From: Azospirillum sp. B21
GTDB taxonomy: Bacteria > Pseudomonadota > Alphaproteobacteria > Azospirillales > Azospirillaceae
NCBI RefSeq assembly: GCF_008364825.1
Contig: NZ_VTTO01000012.1
Span: forward strand, 62,001 to 126,000
Direction: 5' to 3'
DNA: 64,000 nt
Positions 16,998 to 25,592 of this stretch are shown here, piece after piece (within the stretch, counting starts at the first letter, position 1; the number at the start of each line of letters is the position of its first letter). The translations under genes and the position numbers were made by a program. Under the pieces are notes generated by a model. It saw nothing but the letters and a program-made list of their open reading frames with translations, did not search any database and was not told the origin of the DNA.

Positions 16998-18595
16998 TAT
17001 CCAACTCACGGCGCTTGAGGGCGACCGAGGGTAAAGGACTTGGAGGTTCAGAGTCTGACCTGGATCGGTACTGCTCGTAACCACCGGTGAGGCGAGCACC
17101 GACCCGGAATTGTCCGATCAGGGCTCGGCGGCCGTACCCAGTCAGGCCGCCATCTGGCGGCAGGACTCCGCGCACCTGCGACAGGCCTCGGCGCACCGCT
17201 TCATCTGGGCGTCGTCACCGTAACTACTCACGGGGCTGGCTGAGCCTGGGCTTTTGCCCGGGCGCTGCGCGCATTGGGGGTGGTTGGCGATCCGGTGTTG
17301 CGTTTGGTGGGCCGGACGTGAGTCAAAGGCGGGATGACGGTTCCGCCGCGCTATCGCCTGAGTGAGGCCGAGAAGGACGCCCTGCTGGCCGAGCAGGCGG
17401 CGCTGATCGAGCGCATGGCGGCGCGGATTGCCGAACTGGAAGCGTTGGTCGGCAAGCCGAAGAAGACCTCGGCGAATTCCCACATCCCGCCCTCGCAGGA
17501 CGGCCCCGGGGGCAAGGCCCGCAAGACGAAGCGGCACCGCAAAGCGCGGCCGTCGCGTCCCGGTGTCGCCCGGCCGCTCGCGTCCGATCCCGATCGTACG
17601 GAGCGCTGCTTGGCCGAGAACTGCCCGCATTGCCAAACGGCGCTGTCACCGGCGGCGCAGCGGTGCCGGCACCGCTACGATCACATCGATCTGCCCGAGG
17701 TTCGTCCGGTGGTGACGCGGGTCGAGTTGTTCGGCGGCCGCTGTGGGCAGTGCGGGCGGCGCTACCGGGCCGAGCCGCCCGCCGCCATGCTGCCGGGCAC
17801 GCCGTTCGGGCCCGGCATCCGCTCCCTGCTGGCCTATCTGCACCATAGCCATCATGTCGGCTTCGAGCGCTTAGCGCGGATGCTGAAGGAACTGTTCGGG
17901 TTGAGCATCTCCGAGGGTGCCATCGCCAACGCGTTCCACCGCATGGGCCCGGCGTTCGACACGGCCTGCGCGGCGATCAAGGCCAAGCTCCTGACGGCTT
18001 CCATCATCGCCTCGGACGAGACCACGACACGGGTGAACGGCGTGACGCAGTGGCAGTGGGTCTTCCATTCCGATGCGGCCGTGTTGCACACCATCGCCCC
18101 CAGCCGCGGCCGGGCGGTGGCCGCCGCGGTGCTGGGCGAGCATCGGCCTGAAGTGTGGATCTCGGACCGTTACGCCGGACAGCAGGAACTCGGGCGGGTC
18201 CATCAGGTCTGTCTGGCCCACGTGCTGCGCGACGTGCAGTACGCCATCGACTGCGGCGACAGCGTGGTGGCGCCGAAGATCCGCGATCACCTGCGCTGGG
18301 CCATTCGGGTTGGCAAACGAAGACCGGACCTGAAGGAGAGCACGCTGGCCGCCTACGCTGCCAAGGCCGAGCGCGGCCTCGACGTTCTGCTCGGTGTCCC
18401 CGCCGCCCATCCGGCCGGTCGCGAGCTACAGCGCCAGATCAAGGCGTGGCGTGGCAAGTTCTTCGCCTTCCTCGCCGACCGCCGCGTGCCGCCGACCACG
18501 GATGATGTTGAGAAGTGCGAATCGTCGTGCCGACCGATGCGGTCGGCGCATGGCGTCGACCGCATGCTGGCCAGACGCCGGATGACGAAACCGGG

Positions 18596-18647
18596 GTCAA
18601 GGCCGCAGCCGCGCGTCAGCGCGGGGCCGCGGAGCGGCCGCCTTGAC
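18596..18647. repeat. 52-bp palindromic hairpin downstream of IS110 transposase
   Basis: It begins GTCAAGGC and ends GCCTTGAC with GC-rich inner stems, 11 bp beyond the transposase stop. It is the same length and has the same outer arms as the hairpin at 5778-5829. It could be a terminator or a REP-like target partly carried by the element. Confidence 0.6.
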
Positions 18648-18657
18648 GCCGGGGGCG

Positions 18658-19857
18658 TCATCCGGCACGCCCCGATGGTCGGTCCGTCCAGGCGTCCACC
18701 ATCCGTTCATAGGCGCGTTCGGCACGCTCGACATACTCCGCCTCGCGCTGCCGGATTTCCTTGATCCAGTAGTCCCGGCTGGGCCCGGCTTTGCCGTATT
18801 CCCGCGGGGCGCCGGCCTTCAGGGCAGCCTTGCGCAGCTTCATGGCCGTGAACGCCGGGCGGGCGTAGGCGTAGTCCTTCTCCTCGGTCAGCACATGCCA
18901 GATGAGAAACGTCAGTTTGCGGGCGGTGGCCACTGCGGCCGCACCAGCTCCAGCCTTCTTCTGCACTCGGTTGAAGAAGGCCCGCAGCGGCCCCGGCGCC
19001 ATCTTCGCCGACCACGCGGCCTCAACCAGCATCGCGCGGGCCGCGGCATTGCCCTGTCGCGAGATATGCCCGTGGCGGGCCGGATGGTCGCCGGACTGGT
19101 GGGTGGTTGGGGTCAGGCCGAAGTAGCTGCTAAGCTTCTCGGGGGTCGGAAAGCGAGCGATCGTCCCGATCGACGCCAGAACGGTCAGGGCCACCACGGT
19201 GCCCACCCCCGGGATGGTCATCAACCGGCGCGCCTGCGGATCGTCCAGCGCCTGCTGGGCGATCCCCTTGTCGAGTTCGGCCAGTTGCGCGCTCACCCGT
19301 TCCAGCTCCGCCACCAGCCGGGAGACCAGGGCCTGCTCCTCAGGCGACAGCGGCAGGCCGGCCAGCCAGGTCCGGCCCGCCTTGGTGAACAGGCGGCCTT
19401 CGTATTTCGGGATCAAGTTCCCGTGCAGGATGGCATGGATGCGGCTCTTCGTCCGCACCATGTGCTCGACAATTCCCATCCGCTCCGTGACCGTCCGCCG
19501 ACGGCGGATCGTTTCATCGTCGGGAACCCAAACTTCCGGTAGGAAGCCCGCCGCATGAAGGCGCGCCAGGATCGCCGCGTCGATCTTATCAGTCTTCACG
19601 CGGGCAAAGGCGATGGCCCGCACGAGCCGGGGATTGGCCACCGCAACCCGCTTGACGAAGGGCCGCAGGACACGCTCCACGGCCATGCTGTTGCCGGTCG
19701 CCTCGATGACCACCTCGTCCGTCTTCTCAAGGGTCCTGGCAAATTTCAGAAAGCGGTCATGGGCGAGATCGACCCTGGTTTCCTTCGTCACTTGGCCGTC
19801 CACCAGGAAGGCGACCTGGGCGAAGGAGCGGTGAATATCCATTCCGATAATGCGCAT
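18658..19857 (-). CDS. IS110-family DEDD transposase, full length
   Basis: A 399-residue enzyme. The N-terminal RuvC-like DEDD domain shows G-M-D-I-H-R-S (first Asp), V-I-E-A-T-G-N and K-T-D-K-I-D-A-A. The C-terminal Transposase_20 domain has TIPGVGTVVALTVLASIG and YFGLTPTTHQSGDH, with a conserved serine region. The length is normal for the family. Such enzymes act with an RNA encoded in the element's non-coding end, and this copy appears functional. Confidence 0.92.
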   Translation of the reverse strand: MRIIGMDIHRSFAQVAFLVDGQVTKETRVDLAHDRFLKFARTLEKTDEVVIEATGNSMAVERVLRPFVKRVAVANPRLVRAIAFARVKTDKIDAAILARLHAAGFLPEVWVPDDETIRRRRTVTERMGIVEHMVRTKSRIHAILHGNLIPKYEGRLFTKAGRTWLAGLPLSPEEQALVSRLVAELERVSAQLAELDKGIAQQALDDPQARRLMTIPGVGTVVALTVLASIGTIARFPTPEKLSSYFGLTPTTHQSGDHPARHGHISRQGNAAARAMLVEAAWSAKMAPGPLRAFFNRVQKKAGAGAAAVATARKLTFLIWHVLTEEKDYAYARPAFTAMKLRKAALKAGAPREYGKAGPSRDYWIKEIRQREAEYVERAERAYERMVDAWTDRPSGRAG

Positions 19858-20100
19858 GCTCCCTCCTTACGGTGCTGGTTCGGGAGCTGGCGGGCTTGCA
19901 CGACATCTACGGATCCGCGCTCGCAGCGCAACCGGGCAAGTCGTAGGGGGCGGCCATGTAACAACGCGAGCTCACAGCTCATGGTCGGGACGGCCTGCCG
20001 CCGTTTCATGCTCCCGGCGCCCCTATCCCGGTGGACCATCGATACCGCGACCTCGGTCCGATTGCCAGAACCGGCTGGCGCCGGAAGCAGCATGCCGGTT
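19858..20100 (-). ncRNA. Candidate bridge-RNA region of the IS110 element
   Basis: The 243 bp upstream of the transposase start inside the element are non-coding and GC-rich, with several short stems such as CTACGGATCCGCG and GCGCTCGCAGCGC. IS110 elements with a long 5' non-coding end express a structured bridge RNA there that pairs with target and donor DNA. No loop could be assigned to the flanks by eye. This is inferred from location and family only. Confidence 0.35.
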
Positions 20101-20487
20101 AACAACGGCAGTGAGCAGGAAATCCGCCCGTCGGTGATCTTCCGCAAAGTCACCAACGGCTTCCGCTCCGACTGGGGGCCAGGCATCCACGCCGGCTATC
20201 GCTCCGTGACTGGAACCGCGCGCCGCCAAGGCCAGTCCGCCTGGACCGCCATCCGCGAACTCGTCGGAGGAACCTTCGTCGTCGCTTAACGGCTCAGCTG
20301 CTGCCAACCGGGTGAGCAGATACTCGTCACCCCTGTCTTTGCAATCTCGGGCGCAAACCTCGCATATGATCGCGCAGACCCCACAAGTCTTCGCGTGGAA
20401 GGACGAATCGCGGATCATGAAATCGGCACTCGTTTGGCAGACCTCGGTACAGTCCAGAAGCAATCTGATATGCGACGCATCGGCGTG

Positions 20488-20768
20488 GGTTCCGTTGCAA
20501 AGTTTGCCGGCGGGCGGAGATCGGGTAAAACCCAGCCCTTTCGACGTTGAGGCGAAACGGTGATGCGCAGCACGAAGAGCCCGTTCAAGGGGCGGCAGTT
20601 CACGGCAGCGGTGATCCTTTGGGCGGTGCGCTGGTATCTGCAGTTCCCGATCAGCTATCGCGATCTGGAGGGGATGCTTGCCGACCTGGGTGTACAGGTC
20701 GATCACACGACGCTCTATCGCTGGATCCAGGCCTACGCCCCGGAATTGGACAAGCGCAGGGCGCCGGA
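20488..20768 (+). pseudogene. IS6-family transposase fragment with left IS end
   Basis: GGTTCCGTTGCAAAG at 20488 matches the terminal repeat of IS6/IS26-type elements. The frame from 20560 reads FKGRQFTAAVILWAVRWYLQ and SYRDLEGMLADLGVQVDHTT, the IS6 transposase N-terminus, and stops after E-L-D-K-R. The DDE core is missing. The fragment directly replaces the N-terminal end of the Csp gene. Confidence 0.85.
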
Positions 20769-21440
20769 ATGAAGCAGGCGTGCTTCGCCGCCTTCCACGA
20801 CGGCATCCGGGACCGCTGGGTCGATGCCTTCTTCGTCGCCATCGCCAAGGAGCGGACGGTGGACGAGAAGGGCGCCGCCACGGCGGAGGCCAAGATGCGC
20901 TTGGACGAGGCGCTGACGGCAAGAGGGTTGGACCCAGCCTTGGCAACGCCCACCGAGGTGCGACACGTCAAGGTCGCGGTGATGCAAGAGCGCATCCAGG
21001 CGGTCGTTGACGCCAGCCCGGAGGAACATGGCAGGCTCGACGGCGTGTGGATCAAGCACCCGTTCCCGACGATGGCCGAGCCGGAGAAGAAGGTCGTGCT
21101 GCTCACCGACCTGAACGGCTACGGCGCCGACGCTCTGGACCGCCTGGCCCATCTGTTCAATCGGGCCTCGCTTCACGCCATCGACCGCTTCTTCATGCTG
21201 GTCCGGCGCCGCCTGCGGCTTCTGGAGCGCCCGATCTCGCCGACGCGCCGGGCGCGGCGCGTTTGGCACGGCTACGCGCCCTACGATCCGGCGATGGTCG
21301 GCAAGTACCTCGACATCTTCCGGGTCTGGTACAACTGGTGCTTCACGGGTGAAGACGGCCTGACCCCGGCGGAGCGCCTGGGCGTTGCCAAGGGCAAGGT
21401 CCGAATGGAAGACATCGTCTACTTCGATCCCTACGCCTGA
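20769..21440 (+). pseudogene. Transposase C-terminal part of unassigned DDE family
   Basis: A 223-residue frame contains LTDLNGYGADALDRLAHLFN, HAIDRFFMLVRRRLRLLERP and VWYNWCFTGEDGLTPAERLG and ends normally. The last segment resembles the C-terminal W-Y-N-x-C-x-x-G-x-D-G-x-T-P-A motif of a transposase group often found in proteobacteria. There is no matching N-terminal domain upstream; the IS6 fragment abuts it instead. It is probably a truncated copy. Confidence 0.5.
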
Positions 21441-21527
21441 TCCGCAGCCCGTCTTACCCAGCCACTCTCATGCTCGCTCTGGCAGAGTTCGTGGAGCGGT
21501 GCGCCACGACAATGAAAAGCTGCGCGG

Positions 21528-21553
21528 GAACAAAAATGATTGGGGTTTTGTTC
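21528..21553. promoter_or_regulatory. Dyad GAACAAAA-N10-TTTTGTTC upstream of the DUF305 gene
   Basis: A perfect 8-bp inverted repeat with a 10-base spacer lies 38 bp before the DUF305 start. It is a plausible operator, but the protein that would bind it is unknown. Confidence 0.4.
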
Positions 21554-21590
21554 CCCCCTCATTGGGCAGAATGGGGTAGAGGAAACCGCA

Positions 21591-22160
21591 ATGTCGCACG
21601 AGCAAAATCACCATAGGAACATGATGAAAATGGGTTGGGGTCGGTTTGTGGCAATGATCGCAACCTCAACGTTCATCATGTTCTTTTTGATGTACCAGCT
21701 TGTTTATTCGCTCGATCACGCGCTTTTCAGCGTAAACCGGCTGGTCTCCTCGCTAGTAATGGGGTGCGTCATGACTATCGTGATGCTGGGCTTCATGTGG
21801 TCAATGTACAGGGGGATGGCCATTAAGATCGCCGTACTGGTCGGAGCCGTGCTGGTCGGAGTTGTACTCCTCTACGTGAACCGCAGTCAGGGCCTGATCG
21901 GCGATGTCAGCTTCATGAAGTCGATGATCCCGCACCACTCAATCGCCATCAATAACGCAAGCAACGCCAGCATCAGTGACCCCCGCGTGCGCAAGCTCGC
22001 AGATAAAATCATCGAATCACAGGTTCGCGAGATCGCTGAGATGAAGCTGCTCATTGACGACATTGGGAACAATGGCAAGCGCGGGAGTCAGCCCCTTCCT
22101 GCGCGACCGGCTCAGGTCACGCCCGATATGGAGCAGCAGATACGAGAGGCGGTTCAGTAG
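21591..22160 (+). CDS. DUF305 membrane protein
   Basis: A 189-residue protein starting at 21591 behind GAGGAAA. Three hydrophobic segments (about residues 18-38, 48-70 and 72-92) precede a DUF305 domain carrying the signature F-M-K-S-M-I-P-H-H-S-I-A-I. The paired histidines and Met residues suggest metal binding, and DUF305 proteins are common in copper or heavy-metal islands, which fits here. The domain lies on one face of the membrane. The function is not established. Confidence 0.85.
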   Translation: MSHEQNHHRNMMKMGWGRFVAMIATSTFIMFFLMYQLVYSLDHALFSVNRLVSSLVMGCVMTIVMLGFMWSMYRGMAIKIAVLVGAVLVGVVLLYVNRSQGLIGDVSFMKSMIPHHSIAINNASNASISDPRVRKLADKIIESQVREIAEMKLLIDDIGNNGKRGSQPLPARPAQVTPDMEQQIREAVQ

Positions 22161-22249
22161 CGCCGTCGAGCCCAGCGGACCGTGTCGGTTTCCGACGGAG
22201 CACGCCGCTCGTGTTCGGATTTTAAGTAGAAGAGATGATGCCCAGAGTA

Positions 22250-22277
22250 GTGTTGCAGGCCGCATGGCCTGCAACAC
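22250..22277. terminator. Perfect 12-bp hairpin after the DUF305 gene
   Basis: GTGTTGCAGGCC-GCAT-GGCCTGCAACAC forms a strong stem with a 4-base loop, followed by CTTTG. It is the likely transcription end for the DUF305 unit. From 22278 to 22500 no gene is seen. A stretch around 22440-22490 (GGGATTCCC...TGATTC) resembles the left end of the IS630 element at about 30870 and may be a solo IS end. Confidence 0.6.
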
Positions 22278-22502
22278 CTTTGTGTGCAACGACAATTTCG
22301 ATGTCCGGCGGACGTCAATTACCTTGTCCTGCTGCATGTGGCTCGGTCAGTCGTAGCGTAAGAGTGTCGCTCGACGTTTTGCGGCTCGAACGGCGGCTCG
22401 AACAGCCCGATCGGTTTTGATTAGAGCGGATTGCCGGGCATCTGAATCGGGGATTCCCATGGACGGGCAGTTGTGATTCAAGATTTGGACTGGTTGAAGG
22501 AG

Positions 22503-22795
22503 GGTAAGCGTCGTCTGGCGACTGCGGCGTGAATGGGTTGCCGGCGCCGCTCACCCCTGCTCTGGAATGGTGATGTTCCAAGGCAGGAGATCGGCGATGC
22601 GGTTGATCGGGTGATCCGCGATGCAGCCGAGCACATGGCGTAGGTAGGCCTGTGGATCGAGGCTGTTGAGCTTGGCAGATTCCACGATGGTGTAGATCGC
22701 CGCGGCGCGCTCCCCGCCAGCATCGGAACCGGCGAACATCCAGTTGCCCTCTGTGCCAACGTCGAGTGAGACAGCCGCCTGCTGAAATGATCGGT
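22503..22795 (-). pseudogene. IS66-family TnpC C-terminal remnant with one IS end
   Basis: The minus-strand frame reads NWMFAGSDAGGERAAAIYTI, then SAKLNSLDPQAYLRHVLGCI and NRIADLLPWN, the typical C-terminus of IS66 TnpC, ending at 22551. GTAAGCG at 22503 is the expected terminal sequence of such elements. Everything upstream of this is missing, replaced by an IS3 element. Confidence 0.85.
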
Positions 22796-22854
22796 AGAGG
22801 GCGCTGTTGAGGACCTGATGAGCACACCGACACTCCCCCCCTGTTTCCACCCCT

Positions 22855-23244
22855 GTGTCCACTCCCGACCCGGAGGTGAGCGAGCGCCCGCAGCGCCGCA
22901 CCTTCAGCGTCGCCGACAAGCTGCGCGTGCTGGAGGAAATCGACTGGGCCCGCCCGAAGGAGATTGGCGCCATCCTGCGCCGTGAGGGGCTGTATTCCTC
23001 GAATGTCACCCGTTGGCGCCGCCAACGCGATGCCGGACAGTTGCGCGGCCTCGCCCCGGCCAAGCCGGGGCCGAAGACCCCGGCAGCCAATCCGCTCAAG
23101 ACCGATCTGGAGCGCCTGGAGCGGGACAACGCGCGTCTGCGTGATCAGCTCTCCCGCGCCGAGGCGGTCATTGAACTTCAAAAAAAAGTGGCGCAATTGC
23201 TGGAGACCTTGCCCGCCTCAGTGGACCGCGGCGAGCGCAAGTGA
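22855..23244 (+). CDS. IS3-family OrfA
   Basis: A 129-residue protein (GTG start; upstream signals are weak) with a helix-turn-helix (FSVADKLRVLEEIDWARPKEIGAILRREGL, SNVTRWRRQRDAG) and a coiled-coil tail (LERLERDNARLRDQLSRAEAV). The stop TGA at 23242-23244 lies inside the 5-bp IS21 target duplication. The protein is therefore still complete although the element is split. Confidence 0.85.
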   Translation: MSTPDPEVSERPQRRTFSVADKLRVLEEIDWARPKEIGAILRREGLYSSNVTRWRRQRDAGQLRGLAPAKPGPKTPAANPLKTDLERLERDNARLRDQLSRAEAVIELQKKVAQLLETLPASVDRGERK

Positions 23245-23422
23245 TGTGCATATTTCGGCGGAAAGCACCCAGTAGGAACGGCGGAAAGCGCCCGGGCAGA
23301 ACGGTGAAAGCGCCCAGCCGTTTCGGTGAATTCGCCCACCCGTAGGGGTGGTGGTGTCGGGGTCCGAACCAGCCTTTGGCATCCCTATGATTCTTCCACG
23401 GCACAGGCCAAGGAGGATCGGG

Positions 23423-24937
23423 ATGCCCCGAACGAGGTCGGACATGCGGCGGATCAGAGAAGTCCTTCGTCTGCGGGATGAGTTTGGCGCCAGCCAACGG
23501 CAGATTGCCGATGCCTGCCGGCTGCCGCGCAGCACCGTGCGCGATTACCTGGAGCGGTTGCGGGCCTCCGGGCTGCGGTACGCGGATGTGCTGGGCTGGA
23601 CGGACGTCGAGTTGGAGGAGCGGCTGTTCCCGCCTCCGGTCACGTCGGCGCGCCCGGTACCCGACTGGCGGCACATCAGCCGTGAACTCAGCCGCCGTGG
23701 CGTAACGCTGCGGCTGCTGTGGGAGGAATACCTGGAGGTCCATCCCGGCGGCTATCGCTACACCCAATTCGTCCAGCATTTCCGGGCATGGCAGGGTGCC
23801 CATGCCGAGCCGCGTCTGCGCCGGGAGCATCGGCCGGGGGCGGCGATCGAGGTCGATTACGCCGGGATGACGCTGAGCGTCGGGCTCGGCGCCGAGGCGC
23901 GGCAGGCCCAGGTGTTTGTCGCCTGTCTGCCGTATTCGGGCTACGTCTATGCCGAGGCGACCTGGACCCAGCAGGCGGAGGAGTGGCTGGCCTCCCACGT
24001 CCGGCTGTTCGAACATCTGGGCGGCGTGCCGGGCAAGCTGGTGCCGGATAATCTCAAGGTCGGCGTCAGCCACGCCTCCTTCTACGATCCGGCGATCAAC
24101 CCGGCTTATCACGATCTCGCCCGGCACTACCGCACCGCCGTCCTGCCAGCACGGGTGAGGCGCCCACGCGATAAGCCCAGCGCCGAGAACGGTGTGCAGC
24201 AGGTCGAGCGGCGGGTGCTGGCTCCGTTGCGCGATACGCTCTTCGCCACGTTGGACGCCGCCAACGCAGCCTTGCGCGACAAGCTGGCCGCCCTCAACGC
24301 CGCTCCCTTGAGCCGCAGGCCACAGGACACGCGCGCCGGCCTGTTCGCCACCGAGGAGAAGCCGACCCTGCGCCCCTTGCCGCCGGAACGTTTTGTGCCC
24401 GGCACCTGGGCTCGCCACAAGGTGCCGCCCGACTATCATCTCGCCCTCGACGGCGGCGTCTACTCGGTGCCCCACACGCTGATCGGCAAGATGGTCGACG
24501 TGCACAGCACCGCCGGCGTCATCAGCGTCTTCCTGCGCGGCAAGCGGATGGCCTGCCATGTCCGGCGGCAGGATGGCGCCACCGTGACGCTGGACGCCCA
24601 TCGCCCCGCCAACCACCGGGCCGTCGCCCGCTTCACCCCCGACGCCATCCAGGCCGACTTGGCCGCCATCGGCCCGGCCGCCGCGTTGCTGTTCGCGCGC
24701 ATCCTGGCCGGCGCCGATCATCCCGAACAGGCGGTGCGGGCCGGGATCGGCCTGATCCGCCTGGCCGCCACCCATGGCACCGACCGGCTGGAGCAAGCCT
24801 GCCAGGCGGCCCTGGAGGCCAATGTCGGATCCTACCGCTACGTCCAGCGCTGGTTGGCGGCGCCCCCCGCCACGGCGGCGGACACGGCCGGTGCCGGCGA
24901 GCACGCCAATCTGCGCGGCCCTTCCTACTATCACTGA
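23423..24937 (+). CDS. istA: IS21-family IstA transposase
   Basis: A 504-residue protein starting at 23423, 7 bp after AAGGAGG. The N-terminal helix-turn-helix is G-A-S-Q-R-Q-I-A-D-A-C-R-L-P-R-S-T-V-R. The DDE core begins V-D-Y-A-G-M-T, with K-L-V-P-D-N-L-K-V-G-V and a later acidic residue in K-P-S-A-E-N-G-V. A C-terminal beta domain (DGGVYSVPHTLIGKMVDVH) follows. It is complete and of normal length. Transposition needs IstB, which is split here. Confidence 0.95.
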   Translation: MPRTRSDMRRIREVLRLRDEFGASQRQIADACRLPRSTVRDYLERLRASGLRYADVLGWTDVELEERLFPPPVTSARPVPDWRHISRELSRRGVTLRLLWEEYLEVHPGGYRYTQFVQHFRAWQGAHAEPRLRREHRPGAAIEVDYAGMTLSVGLGAEARQAQVFVACLPYSGYVYAEATWTQQAEEWLASHVRLFEHLGGVPGKLVPDNLKVGVSHASFYDPAINPAYHDLARHYRTAVLPARVRRPRDKPSAENGVQQVERRVLAPLRDTLFATLDAANAALRDKLAALNAAPLSRRPQDTRAGLFATEEKPTLRPLPPERFVPGTWARHKVPPDYHLALDGGVYSVPHTLIGKMVDVHSTAGVISVFLRGKRMACHVRRQDGATVTLDAHRPANHRAVARFTPDAIQADLAAIGPAAALLFARILAGADHPEQAVRAGIGLIRLAATHGTDRLEQACQAALEANVGSYRYVQRWLAAPPATAADTAGAGEHANLRGPSYYH

Positions 24938-25592
24938 TGGAGACACGATGATGAAGCACGTCAACCACGAGCGGTTGCGCCAGTTGCGTCTGTACGGCAT
25001 GGCCAAGGGGCTGGAGGCGTTGGAGCGTCTGCCCGACCGCGGTCAACTGGCTTTCGACGAGCAGTTGGGCACCTTGATCGAACGCGAGGCGGCGGAGCGG
25101 GCCAACACCGCGCTCGCCAGCCGGCTGAAACGCGCCCGGCTGCGCCAGACTGCCTGCCTGGAGGACCTCGACCTGCGCACCCCGCGTGGGCTCGATCGCG
25201 GTGTTGTGCGCGAGCTGGCCACCGGGCGTTGGGTGAAGGAGAACCGGCCGGTTCTGATCACCGGCCCGACCGGGATCGGCAAGACCTGGCTGGCCTGTGC
25301 ACTCGGCAACCAGGCGGCGCGGGAAGGCCACAGCGTACTCTACACCCGGCTGACCCGCCTGCTGGACGATCTGGCCACCGCCCGCCTGGACGGTTCGCTC
25401 GCCCGGCTGCTGCGACGGATCGCCCGGCTCGACCTGCTGATCCTGGATGACTGGGCGATGACCGAGCTGACCGCGGCTCAGCGTCTGGACCTGATGGAGG
25501 TGATCGACGACCGCCACGACCGGGCCGCAACCATGCTGGCCACCCAAGTTCCCGTGGCCAATTGGCATCGGCTCATCGGCGACCCAACTGTT

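Larger units (their letters stand above)
18500..20100 (-). mobile_element. IS110-family element inserted in tnpC
   Basis: The borders are inferred from where the IS66 TnpC frame stops (about 18499) and resumes (about 20101); there is no inverted repeat or duplication, as usual for IS110. It carries one full transposase gene on the minus strand, about 240 bp of non-coding DNA before it and about 150 bp after it. Confidence 0.8.
17334..20289 (+). pseudogene. tnpC: IS66-family TnpC transposase interrupted by IS110
   Basis: The first part (17334 to about 18499) has the coiled-coil N-terminus (LLAEQAALIERMAARIAELEAL), the K-T-S-A-N-S-H-I-P-P-S motif, the zinc ribbon (CPHCQTAL) and the catalytic region (ASDETTTR, W-V-F-H-S-D-A). 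The last part (about 20101-20289) has NNGSEQEIRPSVIFRKVTNG and a normal stop. The IS110 element lies between them at V-P-P-T-T / N-N-G-S. The gene was otherwise intact before that hit. Confidence 0.9.
17220..20323 (+). mobile_element. IS66-family element (TnpC only) carrying an IS110 insertion
   Basis: The ends match as imperfect inverted repeats: GTAACTACTCAC at 17220 and, on the other strand, GTATCTGCTCAC ending at 20323. The 8-bp duplication TCGTCACC flanks it at 17212-17219 and 20324-20331, the size expected for IS66. Only 114 bp precede tnpC, so there is no tnpA/tnpB, as in the ISBst12-like branch. Confidence 0.92.
17142..20487 (-). pseudogene. Csp-type (DUF326) four-helix copper-binding protein, broken
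   Basis: Two minus-strand pieces join across the IS66 element. The first, at 20487-20324, reads DASHIRLLLDCTEVCQTSADF and TCGVCAIICEVCARDCKDRGD. The second, at 17219-17142, reads DAQMKRCAEACRRCAESCRQ followed by M-A-A-stop. The regularly spaced cysteines along helices are the signature of copper-storage Csp/DUF326 proteins. The IS66 8-bp duplication lies exactly at the joint, and the N-terminal third is removed by the IS6 end at 20488. Confidence 0.85.
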
